Shown in pieces: positions 33,043 to 36,731 of a stretch of DNA of 36,731 bases. Every line of letters starts with the position of its first letter. The first letter of the stretch is position 1. A program made the translations under genes and the position numbers. Below the pieces are notes generated by a model. That model was not told the DNA's origin, searched no databases, and was given only the letters and a program-made list of their open reading frames with translations. This DNA comes from Nonomuraea turkmeniaca (lineage in GTDB: Bacteria; Actinomycetota; Actinomycetes; Streptosporangiales; Streptosporangiaceae): contig NZ_VCKY01000101.1 of assembly GCF_005889735.1 (NCBI RefSeq), forward strand, positions 1-36,731. The letters are read 5' to 3'.

Positions 33043-33450
33043 ATGACCACGGCAGTGCAGCCGGCAGGGGCCGGCCAGATGGGACGCCCGTCAGCGTCGG
33101 GACTGGCCGACGTCATCGACACCATCCTCGACAAAGGGCTCGTGATCGACGCCTACGTCAGGGTGTCGCTCGTCGGCATCGAGATCCTCACCATTGACGC
33201 GCGCGTCATCGTGGCCAGCGTCGACACCTACCTGCGCTTCGCCGAGGCCGCGAACCGCCTCGACCTGGCCCAGTCCGAGCAGGGGCTTCCCGAGGTCATC
33301 GCGCAGGCCAAGGGCCAGCCGAGCGTGGACAAGACCAAGGACGTGATCCAGGGCGTGCTGGAGGCGGCCGACGAGAAGCTGGCCGACTTCGCCGATCAGG
33401 CCGCGGAGAAGCGGCAGAAATCATCCCGCGTCGAGCGAGAGGGAAAGTAG
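33043..33450 (+). CDS. Gas vesicle structural protein, GvpA/GvpJ family
   Basis: A 135-residue protein. Residues 20-73 are a typical GvpA core: LADVIDTILDKGLVIDAYVR, then SLVGIEILTIDARVIVASVD, the amphipathic hairpin that forms the gas-vesicle shell. The C-terminal 60 residues are a charged, probably helical extension (KDVIQGVLEAADEKLADFAD) as in actinomycete GvpA homologues. AGAGGGGGGAA lies about six bases before the ATG. It heads a short cluster with two GvpF/L genes; other accessory genes normally required for vesicles (gvpG, K, N and so on) are not present in the window, so vesicle formation is doubtful. Confidence 0.92.
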   Translation: MTTAVQPAGAGQMGRPSASGLADVIDTILDKGLVIDAYVRVSLVGIEILTIDARVIVASVDTYLRFAEAANRLDLAQSEQGLPEVIAQAKGQPSVDKTKDVIQGVLEAADEKLADFADQAAEKRQKSSRVEREGK

Positions 33451-33454
33451 CGAC

Positions 33455-34267
33455 ATGGGACGATCGACCAAGGTTACTGGGGCCTCTGTACCCAAGCAGG
33501 CCACGCGGCAGGGCCAGACCCTGGCCTCGTACGTCTATGGCATCGTGCCCGCGGACACCAAGATCCCGTCCAACGAGGGCGGGCTGGGTGATCCGGCGGG
33601 CAAGGTGCGCCTGGCGCGCCATGGTGAGATCGCCGCGCTGGTCAGCGACGTCGATGTGGACCAGCCCCTCGGTCGGCCGGGGGATTTCCTGGCCCACGAG
33701 CGGTTGTGCGACGCCGTCGCCGCCAAGGTGGCGGTGTTGCCGTTCCGGTTCGGCGCGGTGGTGGCGAACGACGACGCGGTCGTCTCCGAACTGCTCGAGC
33801 CGCACCACGACGAGTTCCTCGAAGCGCTGAGCGAGCTCGAGGGGCAGGCCGAGTTCATCGTCAAGGGCCGCTACGTCGAGCAGGCCCTGATGGCGGAGAT
33901 TCTCGCGGAGAACTCCGAGGCCGCCGCGCTGCGGGAGGCCATCCGCGGCACGTCCGAGGACGCCACCAGGAACGAGCGGATCAGGCTCGGCGAGATCATC
34001 GCCAACACGATCGAAATGAAACGCGCCACGGACACGCAGATGCTCACCGAGGCCCTCGCGGGGCACTACTCCCAGGCGGTCATCCGGGAGCCGACGCACG
34101 AGCAGGACGCGGTCAACGTGGCCATGCTGGTCGAGATGAGCGACAAGCAGGCGCTGGAGCGGGCGCTCGGGGAGTTCGGCGAAGGCTGGGCGGGCCGGGT
34201 GGAGCTGCGTCTGCTCGGGCCCCTGGCGCCGTACGACTTCGTCATCGCGCAGGAGGAAGGGACGTGA
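33455..34267 (+). CDS. Gas vesicle protein GvpF/GvpL family (copy 1)
   Basis: A 270-residue GvpL/GvpF protein. Its core begins ASYVYGIVPADTKIP, typical of the family (Y-x-Y-G-I/V-V), continues with VAVLPFRFGAVVANDDAV and ends LRLLGPLAPYDFV, the conserved GPxPPYxF-like terminus. GvpF contacts GvpA during vesicle nucleation. It starts four bases behind the GvpA stop, with GAGAGGGAAA upstream, and is followed after three bases by a second family member. Confidence 0.9.
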   Translation: MGRSTKVTGASVPKQATRQGQTLASYVYGIVPADTKIPSNEGGLGDPAGKVRLARHGEIAALVSDVDVDQPLGRPGDFLAHERLCDAVAAKVAVLPFRFGAVVANDDAVVSELLEPHHDEFLEALSELEGQAEFIVKGRYVEQALMAEILAENSEAAALREAIRGTSEDATRNERIRLGEIIANTIEMKRATDTQMLTEALAGHYSQAVIREPTHEQDAVNVAMLVEMSDKQALERALGEFGEGWAGRVELRLLGPLAPYDFVIAQEEGT

Positions 34268-34270
34268 CGC

Positions 34271-35047
34271 GTGGGCCTGCCCAGCGCGGGCTCGCCGCCG
34301 CCGAGACCGGCCGCCATGGGTGACCGGCTCACCTACCTGTACGCGGTCGCTCGCGACGCCGTCCCGGGTTGCCCGGAGGGCGTGGCGGCCGTGCGGACCA
34401 TCGCCCAGGCCGGGTTGGTCGCCTACGTGAGCAGCGTGCCGCTGGAGCGATTCGGCGAGCAGCCGTTGCGCCGCTCCCTGGCGGACATGCACTGGCTGGG
34501 GGAGACGGCACGCGCGCACCATCGGGTCGTGGACGCCGTGGCGGCCGCCACGCCGACCGCGCCCGTGCGGCTCGTCACCGTGTACGAGGGCGACGAGCAA
34601 GTACGTGGCCTGCTGGACCGCCGCGCCGGCGACTTCCTGGCGGTGCTCTCCCGGGTGGCGGGGCGCAGGGAGTGGGGCGTCAAGGCGTACGCGGCCTCTT
34701 CGCCGGAGGACTGCACGGCGGAGCACTCCGGCAAACCGGGCACTTCGTCTTCGCTGCGCCGCCGGGCCGGCCTGCGGGGCAGGGAGCACGCCAGGCGGCA
34801 GGCGCTCGCGCGGGCCGAGCACATTCACGCCGCCCTGGCGACCGTCGCCGTCGCCAGCCACCGCACCCAGGATCCGCGGCTGTCGGGGCGTCCGGACTGG
34901 ATGTTGCTCAACAGGGCGTACCTGGTGGACGTGGGGCGCGAGGAGGAGTTCGCCGCCATGGCCGCCGAGTCGGGCGGGAACGGCGTCGAGGTGGCGCTGA
35001 CCGGTCCGTGGGCGCCCTATTCGTTCACCGTGACGGACGCCCGGTGA
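34271..35047 (+). CDS. Gas vesicle protein GvpF/GvpL family (copy 2)
   Basis: A second, diverged GvpL/GvpF protein of 258 residues (or 243 from ATG 34316). The core begins RLTYLYAVARDAVPG, with PTAPVRLVTVYEGDEQV in the middle and the family-typical end VALTGPWAPYSFTVTD. The GTG start at 34271 is preceded by GGAAGGG; the ATG at 34316 lies directly before the conserved strand but lacks a clear ribosome site. Actinomycete gvp clusters commonly encode two such proteins (F and L). Its TGA is followed immediately by the stump of a third gas-vesicle gene type. Confidence 0.85.
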   Translation: MGLPSAGSPPPRPAAMGDRLTYLYAVARDAVPGCPEGVAAVRTIAQAGLVAYVSSVPLERFGEQPLRRSLADMHWLGETARAHHRVVDAVAAATPTAPVRLVTVYEGDEQVRGLLDRRAGDFLAVLSRVAGRREWGVKAYAASSPEDCTAEHSGKPGTSSSLRRRAGLRGREHARRQALARAEHIHAALATVAVASHRTQDPRLSGRPDWMLLNRAYLVDVGREEEFAAMAAESGGNGVEVALTGPWAPYSFTVTDAR

Positions 35048-35056
35048 GGCAGGGAC

Positions 35057-35107
35057 GTGCTGCCGCCCGAGCGGGTCTTCCTGGTGGATCCGCTGGACCG
35101 GTTGTAG
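35057..35107 (+). pseudogene. Stump of a GvpA/J/S-like gas vesicle gene
   Basis: GTG 35057 opens the 16-residue peptide VLPPERVFLVDPLDRL ending at TAG 35105-35107. The run ERVFLVDPLDRL is like the N-terminal core of GvpA-related minor proteins (consensus V-x-L-x-DLLDRLL-x-KG). The TAG falls exactly where the conserved KG-V/I helix should start, and no continuation is visible in any frame. It lies 10 bases behind the second GvpF/L gene, as expected for a Gvp operon. Confidence 0.5.
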
Positions 35108-35119
35108 TGGACTGACGGC

Positions 35120-35698
35120 TTACAAGGCCCGCACGGCGATGCCGGGATAGTCCATGACGAAACCGGACTCGTCGTAGACCAGCTGGGCGGAGAACCCGTC
35201 GCCGGTTGAGAGGTAGTCGTAGCTCTCGCCGCCGACCCGGGCATAGTGCTGTTCCAGGCGCTCGACGGCCAGGTCCAGGGAGCGAACGTAGGCGGCGGGG
35301 GCGTCGGAACCCGCGCCCACGGCCAGTCGCATGCGGTGCACGGGGAACGCGTTGGTCATCGCCGACGACTCCAGGTCAACGTCGAAACAGCCGTCGAGGT
35401 GCGGGGCGGGGACGCCGTCGACCCGCCAGTGGCCGTCCCCGTCGCCCTCCAGAGTCGTGCGCCGGGACCCGTCGACCGACTGTCCGGTGATCTCGGCGCG
35501 TCTCGTGACCCAGCCCGGGTCCACGTCGATGGCGTAGCCGACGATCCACGTCCGGCCCTCCTCGACGCCGGTCGTACAACCCTCGATGTGATACCAGTCG
35601 CCCAGCGGGCGGAAGTAGACCACCTCGAAGCCCGTTTGCGCGTCGAGGTGCCGCCAGGCAGCGGTTTTCGGCGGCGGCGCGAACGTCACACCATCCAT
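35120..35698 (-). CDS. Putative glycolipid-binding domain protein
   Basis: A 192-residue protein that resembles the putative glycolipid-binding family (Pfam Glycolipid_bind, related to Pseudomonas PA1994) over its full length. Visible landmarks are WRHLDAQTGFEVVYF, WIVGYAIDVDPGWVTRRAEI, GCFDVDLESSAMTNAFPV and the C-terminal YDESGFVMDYPGIAVR. The family forms a half-barrel with similarity to lipoprotein-localisation factors; its true function is unknown. I start at ATG 35698, after GGGGTGG; the frame is open 18 codons upstream into the GNAT gene. It lies 13 bases behind the GNAT stop, so the two are probably one transcript, and is convergent with the gas-vesicle cluster. Confidence 0.8.
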   Translation of the reverse strand: MDGVTFAPPPKTAAWRHLDAQTGFEVVYFRPLGDWYHIEGCTTGVEEGRTWIVGYAIDVDPGWVTRRAEITGQSVDGSRRTTLEGDGDGHWRVDGVPAPHLDGCFDVDLESSAMTNAFPVHRMRLAVGAGSDAPAAYVRSLDLAVERLEQHYARVGGESYDYLSTGDGFSAQLVYDESGFVMDYPGIAVRAL

Positions 35699-35711
35699 CC
35701 TGCCACCCCGT

Positions 35712-36242
35712 TCAGGCCATTTCCGCGGTGATGGCCCAGCGCTCGTGGTCACGCCACGCGCCGTCGATGAACTGGAAGTTGGGCGAGTAACCCTCGCGCT
35801 GGAACCCGACGCGTTTGATCAGGTTGAGTGAGGCGGTGTTGGACGGCTGGATGTTCGCCTCCAGGCGGTGCAGCGCGAGCTCGCCGAAGGCGTACTCGAC
35901 CAGCAACCGCAGGCCCTCGGTCATGAAGCCGCGGCCCGTCGTGGCGGCGTAGGCGTTGTAACCGACGGTCCCGGCCTGGTGGGTGCCCCGCACGATGTTG
36001 TTGATGGTGACTCGCCCAGCGATCGCGCCGGTGTCGAGGCGGCAGATCACGAACCCGTCGTGCGCCGGGCCGACGAAGCGCTCGATGTACGCGTCGAAGG
36101 CCTCGGGCGTGGTGATGGGCGCGCCGGGCATCCACGGGCTCAGGAAATCGGTGCTCTCCTTGTTCAGGGCCAGGAACTCCGACCGATCTCGCCGGGAGAC
36201 CCGGCGGAGGGCGACCTGAAGGCCGTGGGCGAGGTAGGTCAT
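35712..36242 (-). CDS. GNAT N-acetyltransferase, RimJ/RimL type
   Basis: A 176-residue acetyl-CoA-dependent transferase. It starts with VALRRVSRRDRSEFLAL, has GFVICRLDTGAIAGRVTINN, and the acetyl-CoA-binding loop GYNAYAATTGRGFMTEGLRL (the Q/RxxGxG/A-like segment reads TGRGFMTEG), followed by RLEANIQPSNTASLNLIKRVGFQREG, diagnostic of the RimJ/L group acetylating N-terminal alpha amines. ATG 36242 is preceded on its strand by TAAGAT with a seven-base gap, which fits a leaderless transcript. The frame is open further upstream but without family similarity. The substrate is unknown. Confidence 0.9.
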   Translation of the reverse strand: MTYLAHGLQVALRRVSRRDRSEFLALNKESTDFLSPWMPGAPITTPEAFDAYIERFVGPAHDGFVICRLDTGAIAGRVTINNIVRGTHQAGTVGYNAYAATTGRGFMTEGLRLLVEYAFGELALHRLEANIQPSNTASLNLIKRVGFQREGYSPNFQFIDGAWRDHERWAITAEMA

Positions 36243-36318
36243 GCGGATGATCTTACGTACGCGCCCGGCCGAACCCGCAGGGGCCGCGCGCCGAGTCCGG
36301 ATCCTGACGAGGCGCGTC

Positions 36319-36731
36319 TCAAGCCCGCCGTCTGGCCCGATAGGCGCTGGCCTTGGCGCGGTTCTGGCAGGACAGGTCACAGAAGCGGCGGGAAGCGTTG
36401 CGCGTGGTGTCGAAGAAGACCAGGGAACACTTGCCGGCCTGGCAGACGCCGAGGCGGACGGATTGGCCGACGCCGATGACCATGGCCAGCGCCGTGCCCA
36501 TGTCCGCGGCCCATGCGTCCACCAGGCTCGCATCGGCCCTGTGGAAGGCGAGCACGGGGGACCGGCCCGGATGGCCGTGCAGGTTGGGGACGGCCATGTG
36601 ACGTATCAGCAGGTCGTTGAGCTGTGCCGCGGCATCGAGGATGCGATCCCCCGCACCGAACACCGGCCGCATCTCCTCGGCGACCTCCGCCAGCCGGTCC
36701 GCGTCGGCGGCGGTCAGCGTACCGGGCGCAG
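36319..36731 (-). CDS. ABATE/CGNR zinc-finger protein, 5' end outside window
   Basis: The C-terminal 137 residues of a protein of the CGNR zinc-finger type (usually 180-200 residues, regarded as stress-related transcription regulators). The finger reads GVCQAGKCSLVFFD and RRFCDLSCQNRAKASAYRAR, with four cysteines for zinc. The namesake CGNR is CQNR here. The frame continues through the window edge (APGTLTAADADRLAEV), so the start is not visible; an internal ATG at 36672 is unlikely to be the true start. The 76-bp gap to the GNAT gene holds only that gene's possible leaderless promoter. Confidence 0.8.
   Translation of the reverse strand, partial: APGTLTAADADRLAEVAEEMRPVFGAGDRILDAAAQLNDLLIRHMAVPNLHGHPGRSPVLAFHRADASLVDAWAADMGTALAMVIGVGQSVRLGVCQAGKCSLVFFDTTRNASRRFCDLSCQNRAKASAYRARRRA

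Noticed and set aside
1..36731. Transposases, integrases, tRNA genes or att sites
   Set aside because: None was recognised in either strand; the relic patch near 22 kb has no insertion-sequence ends that I can see.

Overview
The window is very GC-rich, densely packed, full of GTG starts and of 4-bp start/stop overlaps, and carries actinobacterial gene families (double-domain Lrp regulator, LpdA-type quinone reductase, GlxA regulators, CGNR finger, actinobacterial-type Gvp proteins). This points to a filamentous actinomycete, perhaps of the Streptosporangiales; that placement is inference from gene content only.

Left part (1-6810): a housekeeping block. On the minus strand lie an Lrp/AsnC-type regulator, an M20 peptidase, purine nucleoside phosphorylase and a phosphosugar mutase cut by the window edge. 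Divergent from the regulator is an MFS (metabolite:H+ symporter type) permease, which shares its stop codon region with a convergent gamma-glutamylcyclotransferase-like gene. An LpdA-like flavoprotein follows. An 18-bp minisatellite (six identical copies) lies behind lpdA.

Centre (7056-20265): a plant cell-wall glycan locus whose content fits xyloglucan. It holds a cytoplasmic GH31 alpha-xylosidase, an ABC importer (binding lipoprotein plus two permeases, no ATPase), a secreted GH3, a DoxX-like membrane protein, an SDR plus unusual GH16 pair, and a secreted GH74 xyloglucanase with a CBM2. In this model GH74 cuts the polymer outside, the ABC system imports oligosaccharides and GH31/GH3 trim them. 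No beta-galactosidase or fucosidase is visible here.

Middle right (20478-23980): a GlxA-type regulator, a DJ-1/PfpI gene broken by a GC-dinucleotide slip, a patch of gene remnants (acetamidase-like and serine-hydrolase-like), and a Fic AMP-transferase-type gene with a striking inverted/direct repeat promoter.

Right (24109-32908): a second sugar importer of the LplB/YtcP type (again without ATPase) divergent from a ROK repressor, then a cytoplasmic GH3 that is a paralogue of the secreted one, coupled to a LacI-family regulator. CAAAC(T/A)A-type half-sites recur in front of the alpha-xylosidase operon, the SDR/GH74 divergent promoter and the second ABC/ROK divergent promoter, suggesting one ROK-controlled regulon. 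A separate 16-bp LacI-type palindrome precedes the second GH3.

Right end (33043-36731): a minimal, apparently decayed gas-vesicle cluster (GvpA-like, two GvpF/L, and a 16-residue stump of a further Gvp protein), then a glycolipid-binding-domain protein, a GNAT acetyltransferase and a CGNR-type zinc-finger protein cut by the window edge.
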